Positions 16,301 through 24,008 of a DNA stretch of 64,000 nt are shown piece after piece; within the stretch, counting starts at the first letter, position 1; every line of letters begins with the position of its first letter. The stretch covers positions 1-64,000 of the forward strand of contig JAHFTC010000006.1 of assembly GCA_023269585.1 (NCBI GenBank). Direction: 5' to 3'. The notes under the pieces were generated by a model. That model had not been told where the DNA came from. It searched no databases and saw only the letters and a list, made by a program, of their open reading frames with translations. The position numbers were made by a program, and so were the translations under genes. The DNA comes from Opitutaceae bacterium. GTDB lineage: Bacteria > Verrucomicrobiota > Verrucomicrobiia > Opitutales > Opitutaceae.

Positions 16301-19300
16301 CGACGGCGGCCAGACCCTCGTGCCGCTGCCCGCGCGCCTCAATCCCAACGACCCGGTCGCCGTCGCCCTCCGGCTCGGCCAGCCCGCCACCGGCAGCGCG
16401 ACCATCCGGCTCGTCGCGCCGCGCACCCTCGCCCCGAGCGTCATCAACGAGTGGTCGATTCATGGCGACACCGGCCGGCAGCTCGTCCCGCGCGGCGGCA
16501 ACGCCGAGCTCGTCCGCCCCGCGCTCACCGAGACCGGCTTCGAGTGGATCGCCGAGCGCGGGCTGTTTTCCTCGGTGCTGCTCTTCGGGGTCACCGCACT
16601 CGCGGCGCTGCTGGCGCGCGGTTCCTCGCGCCGGCAGTTCTTCGCCGCGGTGCTCTTCGCCAACGTGTCGCTCGCGGCGCTGTTCGTCGCCGCGAGCTCG
16701 TTGGTCGAACGTCGCCCGAATCTCCAGTCGCTCACCTACGCCGCGACGATGGTGCCGACCGGCGAAAGCGTGACGATCAACGTCGCCAACCAACCCCCGC
16801 TGCTCGCGATGGTCTCCTGGTGGGGCGTGGTCGCCGCGTTGATCGGAGTGGCCGTGGCGCTGGTCGCGCACCTGCGGCGCTTCCCGGTCGCGCTTGCCGC
16901 TGGTGCGGCGCTGGCCGCAGGCGGGCTGCTCGCGCAACACGGCGGCGCCGCGCTCTTCTACGCCGCCGCCGGCATCGCGGTCTGGCTGCTCCTCCTCCTG
17001 CCCACCTTCAACCGCTGGAACGAGGACCGCCGCGCGGCCCAGCTCGCCTCCGCCGTGCCGCCTCCTCCGCCCTACGACGAACCCGCCCGCGCCGGCCCCG
17101 CCTCGGTGCTCCCGTTGCTCACGTTGGCCGGCCTGTGCGGCCTCGGCGGCTTCGCCCCGCCCGCCCACGCCCAGGACGCCGTGCAACAGTCCGCGCCACC
17201 CGCGCCCCACATCCAGTTTGTGGACAAGCCCGCCCAGTCCGCCGTGCAGACGTGGACGATCCGCGACGACCGCCTCTACGGCGAGTTGGAGCTCACCGTG
17301 CGCGGCGGCCCCGGCGACAGCTTCCTGCTGCTGCGCCCGCCGGCGGTGCTGACCGAGTTCAAGGCCGACGGTCTCCGCCTCGGCAAGGCCGAGAACAGCG
17401 GCCACCAGACCTCCTACTATGTCGCCCCCGAGCGCGACGGCCTGCTCACCGCCCGCGTGCGCTTCGAGCTGCCGGTGCCGAAGGGCACCAGCCAGCTCGC
17501 GCTGCCCACCGGCCCGGCGGCGACCCAGCGCGTGACGGTCGCCCTCGACCAGGGCGGCTGGGAGTTCTTCTCGCCCGCCGCGGTGCAGGTGCTTCCGACT
17601 CCGAATCTCGGAGACGGTCGCAGCGGTGCCACGCTCGTGCTCGCGCCGCAGAGCGACCCGGTCGTGCACCTGCTGCCGAAACGCCGCGACCTCGCGAACG
17701 AGGCGACGCAGTTCTTCGCCGAGACCACGCAACTCTTCCTCCCCGGCCCCGGCGTGGTGAACGCCCGCGTCGTCGTCTCGATCCGCCCGGTACAGGGCCG
17801 CGTGGGCTCGCTCACGCTCGACGTGCCCGCCGGCCTGACCATCGGCGAGGTGAAGGGCGAGGACACCGAAGTCTCCTCGTGGCGTTTCGACCCGGCGCAG
17901 CGCCGCCTGCAGATCACGCTCGCTTCGCCGCAGGAGCGCCAATTCCACGTCGGCATCGTCGCGCAGCTCGGCACCGGGGCGTTGCCGTTCGAGCTCACGC
18001 TCACGCCGTTGCGGGTGGTCGGCGCCGCCGGCGATGTTGGCATGGTCGCGCTCGCCTTCGGCGGCGACGCGCAGCCGGAAAGCGTGCGCGCCTCCGGTTT
18101 CTCCACCGTGAATACGGAGGACTTCGATTCCGACCTATTGCCCGAGGAGAACGACGACGAACCGGCCGCGACGCTGCAGCACGTGTGGCGCTTCGGCCAG
18201 GGCGGCGGCAGCGTTTCGCTGAAGATCGCGCCGGTCGCGCCCGAGGTGCGCGTCGTCGGCCGGCAGGTGATCTCGCTCGACGACGACCGCATGGTGATGG
18301 CCGTGGATCTCGCCACGGCGATCACGCGCGTCGGTCTGTTCAAACTCAGTTTCGCGCTGCCCGCCGGCCTCGAGGTCGAGGCCCTCAGCGGCGAGGCGCT
18401 CAGCCACTGGACCGAGGCGACCGAGGGTAACCAGCGCATCGTGACGCTGCACCTCAACGGCCGCACCATCGGCGACCAGCAGTTCGCCGTCACGCTCGCC
18501 GGCGCCGCGCCCCGCGCCCAGGACGCCTGGCCGATCCCGCACCTCCAGGTGCGCGAGGCCACGCGCCAGACCGGCGAGGCGCTCGTCGTGCCCGGCAAGG
18601 GCCTGCGCCTGCGCGCCGTCGAGCGCGAGAAGGTCACGCAACTCGACCCGCGGCAGGTGGGCGGCCTGCAGCCCGGCACGCTGGCGTTCCGGTTGTTGCA
18701 GGAGGACTGGTCGGTGAAGCTCGGTATCGAAGCGTTGGAGCCGTGGATCACCGTGCAGTCGCTGCAGGAGACCACCGTGCGCGAGGGCCAGACGCTCGTG
18801 CGCCTCGGCCTGCGCTACCGCGTGGAGAACGCCGCGGTGAAACAGTTCCGCGTGAAGCTGCCCGGCCTCGGCGAGGAACGCGCCCGCACCGTGCGCGCCA
18901 CCGGCACGACCGTGAGCGACATGGTGCGCGTCGCCGGCAGCGACGACACCTGGGAGATCCGCCTGCAACGCGGCGTCGCCGGCGAGACCGATGTGCAGAT
19001 CGAGTTCCAGGGACCGTCCTCGGGCGACCAGAAACTGGAGACGGTTGCGGTGCCGGAGTTCGTGGGCGCGCGGCAGGCGGTGCAGTTCGCCGTCGTGCGC
19101 GCCGGCGGCCGGCTCGAGCTCGAGACCGGGGCGCTGCCGCGCGGCTGGACGCGCGCCGACTGGAGCGCGGTGCCCGCGTTCCTCCAGAGCCGCACCGACC
19201 GCAGCGTGCCGGCGTTGTGCTTCCGCGTGGCCGAGGCCGAGGGCCCGCTGCCCGTGACCGTGCGCCGGCACGAGGTGGCCGAGGCGCTCAAGCTCCGCGT

Positions 19301-20351
19301 GACGCAGGGCGAACTCATGACGCTGTTCTCGCCAGTGGGCGAAAGCCTCACCGCGGTGGACCTGCGCGTCGACGTGCTCGAGAAGAGCACGCTGCGCGTG
19401 CGGTTGCCCGAGGGCGCGAAGCTCTTCAACACGTTCGTCAACGGCGAGAGCGTGGCGGTCGTGCGCGAGGGCGACGCGTTCCTCTTCCACGTCACGCCCG
19501 CCGCCGCCGGCGAGCGTTCGGCCGCGGTGCGGCTGGTGTACTCGGCCCCCGGAGACAAGGGCGGCGCGGTCGCGCTCGCCGGCCCGCGGCTCAACGTGCC
19601 GCTGGAGAACGTCTCGTGGCGGGTGGTCATCCCACCCGGCTACACGCTCGCCAGTTACGGCGGCGGACTGCGGCTCCAGGAGGCGCGTTCCGGCGGGTTC
19701 TTCGACGTCTCCGACTACCAGTCGTCGATCGTCTCGAAGCGTTCAGCCGACTCGAAGAAGGCCGTGGCGATGCTGCAGGAGGCGAATTCGCTGATGCAGA
19801 AGGGCGACCAGCAGAAGGCCAGCGAAGTGCTCACCCGCGCCTACAACACGCAGGCGCTCGACGAGGCCGCCAACGAGGACGCCCGCGTGCAGCTCCGGAA
19901 TCTGAAGACGCAGCAGACCGTGCTCGGCCTCAACACCCGCCGCCAGCGCCTCTACCTCGACAACCGCAGCGACGCCGCGCGCAACGAGCAGCTCGAGCAG
20001 GCGGCCAGCCTGAATCCGTTCATGCAGGGCAAGGTCAACTTCGACCCCTCGCAGGTCGACCAGATGCTCATGGGCAACTCGGCCGACGAGAACACCGCCC
20101 TGCGCGGCATCGCCGACCGCCTCGTGGACCAGCAGCTCGCCGCCGAGCCCGCCCCGCGGGCGCTCGACGTGACGCTCTCCGAACGCGGCCGTGTGCTCAC
20201 CTTCACCCGCAGCCTGCAAGTCGAGGGCGACAAGCCGCTCCAGCTCACGCTCGACGTCACCCGCACCGCCCGCCCGCCCTACGCCACCGCCGCGATGCTC
20301 CTGCTCGCCGTCGCCGGCATCGCCGCCATCCCCCTCGCCCGGCGGAGGTAA
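13377..20351 (+). CDS. Giant exported multi-repeat membrane protein (2,324 aa)
   Basis: I recognise no named family. The ATG at 13377 opens a signal peptide (FRLLPLAAAFLFAGALAAA). Two long beta-rich extracytoplasmic halves (about 30-1060 and 1265-2300) are separated by a block of five or six transmembrane helices at about 1063-1265. A single C-terminal helix (ATAAMLLLAVAGIAAIPLA) ends in RRR. The second half begins after a signal-like segment ending APPAHAQ, as if two exported proteins were fused. At least eight segments share a pattern of the type LxxPxGxxVxxVxGxxVxxW (about 100-122, 433-455, 605-627, 775-799, 950-971, 1479-1502, 1656-1679, 2006-2026), suggesting repeated beta-sandwich domains. 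Residues about 2130-2200 are helical. It is third in the ECF/VWA operon, 252 bp behind the VWA gene. Confidence 0.85.
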   Translation: MHANASLGSSILPRFRLLPLAAAFLFAGALAAAPKPADSAKASTSLTPEGGRIVVDVQGVPPAVPLFFSAVAEQTVRLSSAEIAGELRLKLHVVQGKPEVLSLGLSGDGEVVDVTGAGLASWAVRQLPGGKRFLDLRPALAPGAAAPSDFDLVVRTRLSKPAVPGTTSVLIAAPGDAVGFASTITLQADAALDLRVTGAISLVALGEPRGPRDPVRFQTTGAGALIVRLTARGAAPAEAELLGALLTGRINEAAKSAEFRLRGQLRSTKVGARLHLLTGAAAPSEKATGDGWHLELAPADSPFRGYELVTEREGTLAVDLPFAAAIRETGEWRVLDFSMPAGVVVPLQLEGLPAGVSFDPERPVLPVATAQGWQGFLPANGATALAWKHQAKAAEGTLFFTSSEQTDSRLGAGLLRQEANLELRILQGKLTALRIRLEGPGEIVGVEGANLVNWKVLPADGARVLEVQFSRPIEQTSSLTVRSQTELGGFPIRVEPLRLVPEGVVRHSGFVRVANDGAVRLEVADVAGMMQLAPEQFPAGELDDEEVRQTFVYRFPAANYGYRLLASQIQPEVGVSAILTYGLGETDRTIAASLELDVREAPLRDWSLQIPADYTVVGVTGQDVSDFNAESTAVDGHRTLKVLFGEPVEGRQLLQLRLEKNQAAAAGEWRLPALRFPGAKSVRGHIGAVATPGYRLVPAGVDQLVEVPLSYFPQQTTGLQQAWRLRDAEWSAALKVEALGQSVQADVFHLYTVKEGVVYGSVLLNYFVVGAPATEWRLSVPAEAGNIDVTGQNVRRDWRREGDQIVVSLHQPVLGAATLLVTFEQPMSARGGVIQPGQVRPLNVQAERGYVQVVSPAQVKHEIRQAEGGLLKLEPLELPAEFRLLASAPSLAIYQYTARPFALEVGVEWYVAGETVDQVVDFAKLSSQISRDGQVVTDAQFFVKTRGRKALRLELPAGAKLWEARVDNEIVNARADGGQTLVPLPARLNPNDPVAVALRLGQPATGSATIRLVAPRTLAPSVINEWSIHGDTGRQLVPRGGNAELVRPALTETGFEWIAERGLFSSVLLFGVTALAALLARGSSRRQFFAAVLFANVSLAALFVAASSLVERRPNLQSLTYAATMVPTGESVTINVANQPPLLAMVSWWGVVAALIGVAVALVAHLRRFPVALAAGAALAAGGLLAQHGGAALFYAAAGIAVWLLLLLPTFNRWNEDRRAAQLASAVPPPPPYDEPARAGPASVLPLLTLAGLCGLGGFAPPAHAQDAVQQSAPPAPHIQFVDKPAQSAVQTWTIRDDRLYGELELTVRGGPGDSFLLLRPPAVLTEFKADGLRLGKAENSGHQTSYYVAPERDGLLTARVRFELPVPKGTSQLALPTGPAATQRVTVALDQGGWEFFSPAAVQVLPTPNLGDGRSGATLVLAPQSDPVVHLLPKRRDLANEATQFFAETTQLFLPGPGVVNARVVVSIRPVQGRVGSLTLDVPAGLTIGEVKGEDTEVSSWRFDPAQRRLQITLASPQERQFHVGIVAQLGTGALPFELTLTPLRVVGAAGDVGMVALAFGGDAQPESVRASGFSTVNTEDFDSDLLPEENDDEPAATLQHVWRFGQGGGSVSLKIAPVAPEVRVVGRQVISLDDDRMVMAVDLATAITRVGLFKLSFALPAGLEVEALSGEALSHWTEATEGNQRIVTLHLNGRTIGDQQFAVTLAGAAPRAQDAWPIPHLQVREATRQTGEALVVPGKGLRLRAVEREKVTQLDPRQVGGLQPGTLAFRLLQEDWSVKLGIEALEPWITVQSLQETTVREGQTLVRLGLRYRVENAAVKQFRVKLPGLGEERARTVRATGTTVSDMVRVAGSDDTWEIRLQRGVAGETDVQIEFQGPSSGDQKLETVAVPEFVGARQAVQFAVVRAGGRLELETGALPRGWTRADWSAVPAFLQSRTDRSVPALCFRVAEAEGPLPVTVRRHEVAEALKLRVTQGELMTLFSPVGESLTAVDLRVDVLEKSTLRVRLPEGAKLFNTFVNGESVAVVREGDAFLFHVTPAAAGERSAAVRLVYSAPGDKGGAVALAGPRLNVPLENVSWRVVIPPGYTLASYGGGLRLQEARSGGFFDVSDYQSSIVSKRSADSKKAVAMLQEANSLMQKGDQQKASEVLTRAYNTQALDEAANEDARVQLRNLKTQQTVLGLNTRRQRLYLDNRSDAARNEQLEQAASLNPFMQGKVNFDPSQVDQMLMGNSADENTALRGIADRLVDQQLAAEPAPRALDVTLSERGRVLTFTRSLQVEGDKPLQLTLDVTRTARPPYATAAMLLLAVAGIAAIPLARRR

Positions 20352-20396
20352 GCGAAGCGGCGAGTTCCGTTTGCGCGTCCCGCAGCGGCGCCAAAG

Positions 20397-20427
20397 GGAT
20401 CATGTCAACCAATAGTTGACATGATCC
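20397..20427. repeat. Hairpin element, copy 1 (13-bp stem, 5-nt loop)
   Basis: The arms GGATCATGTCAAC (20397-20409) and GTTGACATGATCC (20415-20427) are perfectly complementary around the loop CAATA. It lies between two convergent genes, 46 bp after the giant-protein stop codon. A reversed copy occurs at 39959-39997. It may work as a bidirectional terminator or be a mobile palindrome. There is no T-run. Confidence 0.9.
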
Positions 20428-20598
20428 GAGGGCGGGCGCCCTGCGGCGCCCCCGGGTTCGGGCTTACGCCTGCCACAAACGCCCCCTCAGTCCCGCCCGC
20501 CGCGGTCGACGAAGGCGACGCGCAGCACGGGTTGGCCCTCGACCGAAACGCCCTCGCACCCGACACTCGGGCGTACCCGCCGCGACACCGCTCGCCAC

Positions 20599-21333
20599 TC
20601 AGGACGAGGTGACCGTGAGGGTCGGCTCCGGCACTTCCTCGGTGTAGATCGCTTGGAAGGGCTTCGTCTCCTCGGAGACGGGAATCAGCTGCGTCACTGG
20701 CACCCGGGGCGCCCGCGTTTTCACGCCCCGCGACGAGCCGCGCCCCTCCGTCGTCGAAGTCTCGCGACGCTCGTAGGTTGTGATCGTGACGGTTCCGCTC
20801 ACCAGCCAGGGGCCGGCGTTGCCGTTCACCGGCTTGAAGTCGAGGATCTGCGCCAAGCAGCTGGTTTCCTGGATCCGGGAACGCGAGCGCTCGCGATAAT
20901 GCCGCTCCACGCGGCGCGCGGCATCGGTCCACATCGCCTCGAGGCGCAGGAGCTCCGCGCTCTGCCGGGTGCGTTCGTCGGAGGCCAGGGCTTCAGCGGC
21001 CGCCGCTTGGCGGGCTTGCTCCTTCGCGGCCGCCGCAAGTTCCGCCGTAGCCGTCGCCGCCCGGCGCGCCGTCGCGGCGGCGGCTTGCTCGCGTTCGTCG
21101 GCCGCGCGGGCCGCGGCTTCGTCGATCGGGTATTGGCTGCGCAGGTCGGCCGGCAGGAGTTCCTTGCCGACCGCGGCAAGCCCGCCGGCGTGGGCGATCA
21201 CCACGGTGCGCGGAGTCTGCGAGGCGATCCGCGCGTCGTGGAACACGCGGCCGTCGGAGAGGGCGATGTCGGCCGCGGAGAGAGCCGGAGCCAGAAGCGC
21301 CGCGCTCACCAGGATCAAAGCTAGTCTTTTCAT
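20599..21333 (-). CDS. Exported protein with alanine-rich coiled coil (244 aa)
   Basis: The ATG at 21333 begins a clear signal peptide (MKRLALILVSAALLAPALSAA). The first mature 50 residues (IALSDGRVFHDARIASQTPRTVVIAHAGG) have the short-strand character seen in many small exported verrucomicrobial proteins. Residues about 70-135 are Ala/Glu/Arg-rich and strongly helical, probably a coiled coil. The C-terminal part (QILDFKPVNGNAGPWLVSGTVTITTYERR) is beta-rich and ends in a Thr/Ser tail. I recognise no enzyme motif. It is convergent with the giant-protein gene, and a structural or envelope role is plausible. Confidence 0.65.
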   Translation of the reverse strand: MKRLALILVSAALLAPALSAADIALSDGRVFHDARIASQTPRTVVIAHAGGLAAVGKELLPADLRSQYPIDEAAARAADEREQAAAATARRAATATAELAAAAKEQARQAAAAEALASDERTRQSAELLRLEAMWTDAARRVERHYRERSRSRIQETSCLAQILDFKPVNGNAGPWLVSGTVTITTYERRETSTTEGRGSSRGVKTRAPRVPVTQLIPVSEETKPFQAIYTEEVPEPTLTVTSS

Positions 21334-21550
21334 GGAGGAGGTACGGGGTTGAGAACCAGTTACAGGCCCACTCACGCCCGGATTGCTGGATACGAGGGGC
21401 GCGAGTGGGGTCTGAAGTGCAACCCTGATGACGGAGCGGAGCTGGCGTCGGTTTCATCGTCCCCGCTCCGCGACGAGCAGCCGCCCGCCATGCCCCGGCG
21501 ACGCACCGCACGCTCGCCACCGCCGCCGCCGTCGCCCATCCTGCGGCACC

Positions 21551-22180
21551 ATGCGACTCCTCGTCCCCCTTCTGCTCGCCCTCTCGGCAACAGGTCTGCT
21601 TTGCGGCGAGAGCCCGCGGGTGCGCCCGACGACTTGGGCCGAACCGTTGATCGAAACCTCGCTGGGCAACTCCTACCGGGTGAGTCCCGAGCTCTATCGT
21701 TGCGAGCAACCCACCCCGGACGACGCCGCCGACTTGCGGGCGCTGGGCATTCGCTCGATCCTCAATCTGCGCAAGCATCACACCGATTCGGACAAACTCG
21801 CCGCGGCCGGCTTCGCCCTGCTCGCCGAGCCCATGAACGCCGGCGAGGTCACCGAAGACCTTCTCGTGGCAGCGCTTCGGAAGTTCCACGCCGCGCCCAA
21901 ACCGGTGCTGGTGCACTGCTGGCACGGCAGCGACCGGACCGGCGTGTTCGTCGCCGCCTACAGAATCGTCTTTCAGGGGTGGACCCGTGAAGCGGCCTTG
22001 GACGAGTTCCGCAACGGCGGCTACGGGTTCCACAAGCGGTGGTACCCGAACCTGATCGAACTGCTCTCGAAGCTCGATCCCGCGGCGCTTCGCCAGCGGG
22101 TCCTGGCCGGCCCCACCGCAATACCGCCGGCGCCGGTCTCACCAGCCGCCACGCAAGCCCCAAGCCCGTCCTCCCAATAG
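21551..22180 (+). CDS. Exported dual-specificity/tyrosine phosphatase-like protein
   Basis: It carries the cysteine-dependent phosphatase P-loop HCWHGSDRTG (about 122-131) with nucleophile Cys123 and phosphate-binding Arg129. The preceding LGIRSILNLRKHHTDS motif is that of DSP-like phosphatases related to the plant/fungal SIW14 and bacterial DUF442-type groups. The ATG at 21551 gives an N-terminal hydrophobic segment (LLVPLLLALSATGLLCG) that is a signal peptide or, with Cys18, a loose lipobox. A proline-rich tail of about 25 residues follows the domain. The substrate could be a phosphoprotein, phosphoinositide or sugar phosphate. It is divergent from the coiled-coil protein gene, with no operon partners. 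Confidence 0.82.
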   Translation: MRLLVPLLLALSATGLLCGESPRVRPTTWAEPLIETSLGNSYRVSPELYRCEQPTPDDAADLRALGIRSILNLRKHHTDSDKLAAAGFALLAEPMNAGEVTEDLLVAALRKFHAAPKPVLVHCWHGSDRTGVFVAAYRIVFQGWTREAALDEFRNGGYGFHKRWYPNLIELLSKLDPAALRQRVLAGPTAIPPAPVSPAATQAPSPSSQ

Positions 22181-22315
22181 GGGAGAAGGGCGAAGCGACT
22201 GCCTGCGCCACTCTCCGCGCGGCCGACACCGCCACTTCGCCAAACGCTTCGGCCAGGTAGGCCGTTGTGCGACAGACTCGCGATCCGCACGGTTGATCGC
22301 GACCTCTGAAAATGA

Positions 22316-22345
22316 CTCCGGCCCGGACTTCTGTCCGGGCCGGAG
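22316..22345 (-). terminator. Strong intrinsic terminator behind the 27-aa ORF
   Basis: A perfect 13-bp stem (22316-22328 with 22333-22345) closes a 4-nt loop. Read on the minus strand it is followed by TCATTTTC. It begins 5 nt after the stop codon of the small ORF, which is typical of an expressed monocistronic unit. Confidence 0.85.
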
Positions 22346-22350
22346 GTGTA

Positions 22351-22434
22351 TTACTCTTTAACGCTGTTGTAGTCGTAACCGGCGATCACGAAGATACCGG
22401 CAACGGCCACCCAGGCGATGATAAGGGCGATCAT
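22351..22434 (-). CDS. 27-residue single-pass membrane peptide with strong expression signals
   Basis: The ORF encodes a nearly all-hydrophobic helix (MIALIIAWVAVAGIFVIAG) followed by a short polar tail YDYNSVKE. An AGGAGG Shine-Dalgarno sequence (plus-strand 22445-22450 as its complement) lies 10 nt before the ATG, the best ribosome site seen in this GC-rich window. A perfect-stem terminator follows 5 nt after the stop. These signals together make expression likely, although the length is far below normal gene-calling limits. I recognise no known family. Size and layout recall single-helix accessory subunits of membrane complexes or regulatory small proteins. It is preceded by an AT-richer structured leader with a candidate promoter. 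Confidence 0.7.
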   Translation of the reverse strand: MIALIIAWVAVAGIFVIAGYDYNSVKE

Positions 22435-22593
22435 TATGTTAGATCCTCCTATGGTTTAAGGCCTCCACTCCGTGGGAGACACGGAGCTTTGGCGGTTTCT
22501 CTCACCCGGCGTTAACCGGGTTTGGGAAAATTGGTCTCGGGGATGACGCCTCATCGGGGACGCTTCCCACACAGCAGTAGTAAAGAACAGGGC
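22435..22593 (-). ncRNA. Candidate structured leader of the 27-aa ORF
   Basis: On the minus strand the 150-nt stretch before the small ORF contains three local hairpins: 7-bp stem 22468-22474 with 22480-22486, 6-bp stem 22504-22509 with 22516-22521, and 5-bp stem 22542-22546 with 22551-22555. Base composition is much less GC-rich than average. A regulatory leader is an inference. I could not match it to a known riboswitch class, and a simple 5' untranslated region is the default alternative. Confidence 0.35.
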
Positions 22594-22623
22594 CTAGAAC
22601 ACAGAGTAATACACACTAGTCAA
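22594..22623 (-). promoter_or_regulatory. Candidate sigma-70-type promoter for the small ORF
   Basis: Minus strand: TTGACT (plus 22618-22623) and TTCTAG (plus 22594-22599) are 18 nt apart. The -35 box is good and the -10 box is weak. The position would give a leader of about 150 nt before the ATG at 22434. Confidence 0.35.
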
Positions 22624-23034
22624 CAATCTGTTCGTAGGGGATTCCCTGAAAGTGCCACCCAACCCCACGCACGACCTTCTCCAGCAACACTTTACACGCA
22701 ACGTGACGTTCCCAAGTCGACGTTGAAGAGCCGTTCCGCGAAACCCCTTCGGTAAACGCAGCCACCGGGAAGAGGAGCCCTTGCGCTGTGCTATTCATCG
22801 TTCCTCGAACGATCCTTCGCACGTCAACGCACTGGTCCGCAGCATCGCGCGGTTGGCCTGCGGCCTTGGGGAACCGCCGCACCCTGCCGTGCCGGCGCGG
22901 CGTGATGCCCCAATCTGCCGTGCACGGGGCACACCCGCAGGATTTTCACAAATTCCTCATTGTCTCCCGCGCCCCCCAAAAACACCATCACCCTCCCGGG
23001 TCAGCTCAATGATCCGGCCCAACCCACGCCATCC

Positions 23035-23940
23035 ATGCAACTCTGGCATCGCCCAATCCTTGCCTCCGTCGCGCTCCTCGCCGCCGCCACCGCCTCGGCC
23101 CAAGATACGCCCGGCGCCGTCGTCTTCACCAAAGTCACCAGTACCACTGCGTGGACTAACAACAATAATGTTAACCTCGGTGCAGGCTCGAACCCCGCGG
23201 CCACCACGGTCAACTACAACGTCGCGTACGGCACTCCAAGCGTCACCTACAGCGCGCAGGTATCCGGCGGCTCCAACAACGCAGATGCGACGGTACTTCT
23301 GTCCAATCTCAGCCCGAACCTTCTCCAGTATACCGACTCCACTTGGTACACCAGACGCGTCTGGGTCAGCTTCTCGGCTGTCGCCAGTACGACCTCGGTT
23401 TGGAACAACGTGAAGCTCCTCGACGGCGGCTACACGAACTCATTCATCGTCGCCGGTGTGGGTGGCGTCGATGGCTGGGGGACCAACAGCACGCAGAATT
23501 GGGGCGTGGGTTACGGCCTCGAGAGCGGCACTAGCCCGGGCGGCAACGTGTTCGGGGATAGCGTCAGACTCGGGACCTCCAATGTGCCGATGACCACACG
23601 GTCCTATATTCTGATGCAGATCGATTTCATGGGTACCGGCAATACCAACTCCAATGCCGATGTCTTCACGATCTGGCGCTCGGAGAGCCCGTTCACCTCT
23701 CTGGGTACCAACGGAGCGCCGACCACCATCAGCAGCTTGGGTACAGCTCTCGACACCCAAGTAGGCGACTTCAACTTCGATCGCATCTCCGCCTACGCCG
23801 GTGCAGGCTCCAGACTCTACCTGACCGACATCACCATCACCGCCGAAATCCCCGAACCGTCCACCTACGCGTTCGCGCTCGGCACCGGGGTGCTCGCGCT
23901 GGTCGGCTACCGGCGGTATCGCAATCGCAAGGTCGCCTGA
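23035..23940 (+). CDS. PEP-CTERM sorting-domain surface protein (301 aa)
   Basis: An N-terminal signal peptide (MQLWHRPILASVALLAAATASA) and a C-terminal PEP-CTERM signal define a protein processed by exosortase and delivered to the outside. The latter comprises PEPSTYAFALG, a hydrophobic helix (GVLALVG) and basic YRRYRNRKVA. The central 250 residues are rich in Asn, Thr, Ser and Gly and poor in Lys, as in other such proteins, with a jelly-roll-like pattern of alternating strands (for example TTRSYILMQIDFMG). Composition is less GC-rich than neighbouring genes. I chose the ATG at 23035 because the signal peptide starts there. No exosortase gene is present in the window. A terminator follows immediately. 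Confidence 0.88.
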   Translation: MQLWHRPILASVALLAAATASAQDTPGAVVFTKVTSTTAWTNNNNVNLGAGSNPAATTVNYNVAYGTPSVTYSAQVSGGSNNADATVLLSNLSPNLLQYTDSTWYTRRVWVSFSAVASTTSVWNNVKLLDGGYTNSFIVAGVGGVDGWGTNSTQNWGVGYGLESGTSPGGNVFGDSVRLGTSNVPMTTRSYILMQIDFMGTGNTNSNADVFTIWRSESPFTSLGTNGAPTTISSLGTALDTQVGDFNFDRISAYAGAGSRLYLTDITITAEIPEPSTYAFALGTGVLALVGYRRYRNRKVA

Positions 23941-23957
23941 TCCTTCCGCCCTCTCCC

Positions 23958-23987
23958 GCCGGAGCAGTTCGCTGCTCCGGCTTTTTT
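23958..23987 (+). terminator. Rho-independent terminator of the PEP-CTERM gene
   Basis: The stem GCCGGAGCAG (23958-23967) pairs with CTGCTCCGGC (23972-23981) around a TTCG tetraloop and is followed by TTTTTTG. It starts 18 bp after the stop codon. Confidence 0.93.
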
Positions 23988-24008
23988 GCGCCCCCAACCG
24001 ACCCGCGA

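Noticed and set aside
14865-17948. 1,027-codon open frame antisense to the giant-protein gene
   Set aside because: Same reason: no domain, repetitive composition, and the sense strand has a signal peptide, membrane helices and repeats.
22618-22798. 60-codon minus-strand ORF starting MNSTAQGLLFP
   Set aside because: It is not obviously a GC shadow and could be real, but there is no Shine-Dalgarno sequence, its end overlaps the candidate promoter of the 27-aa ORF, and no family is recognised. Support was too thin to list as a gene.
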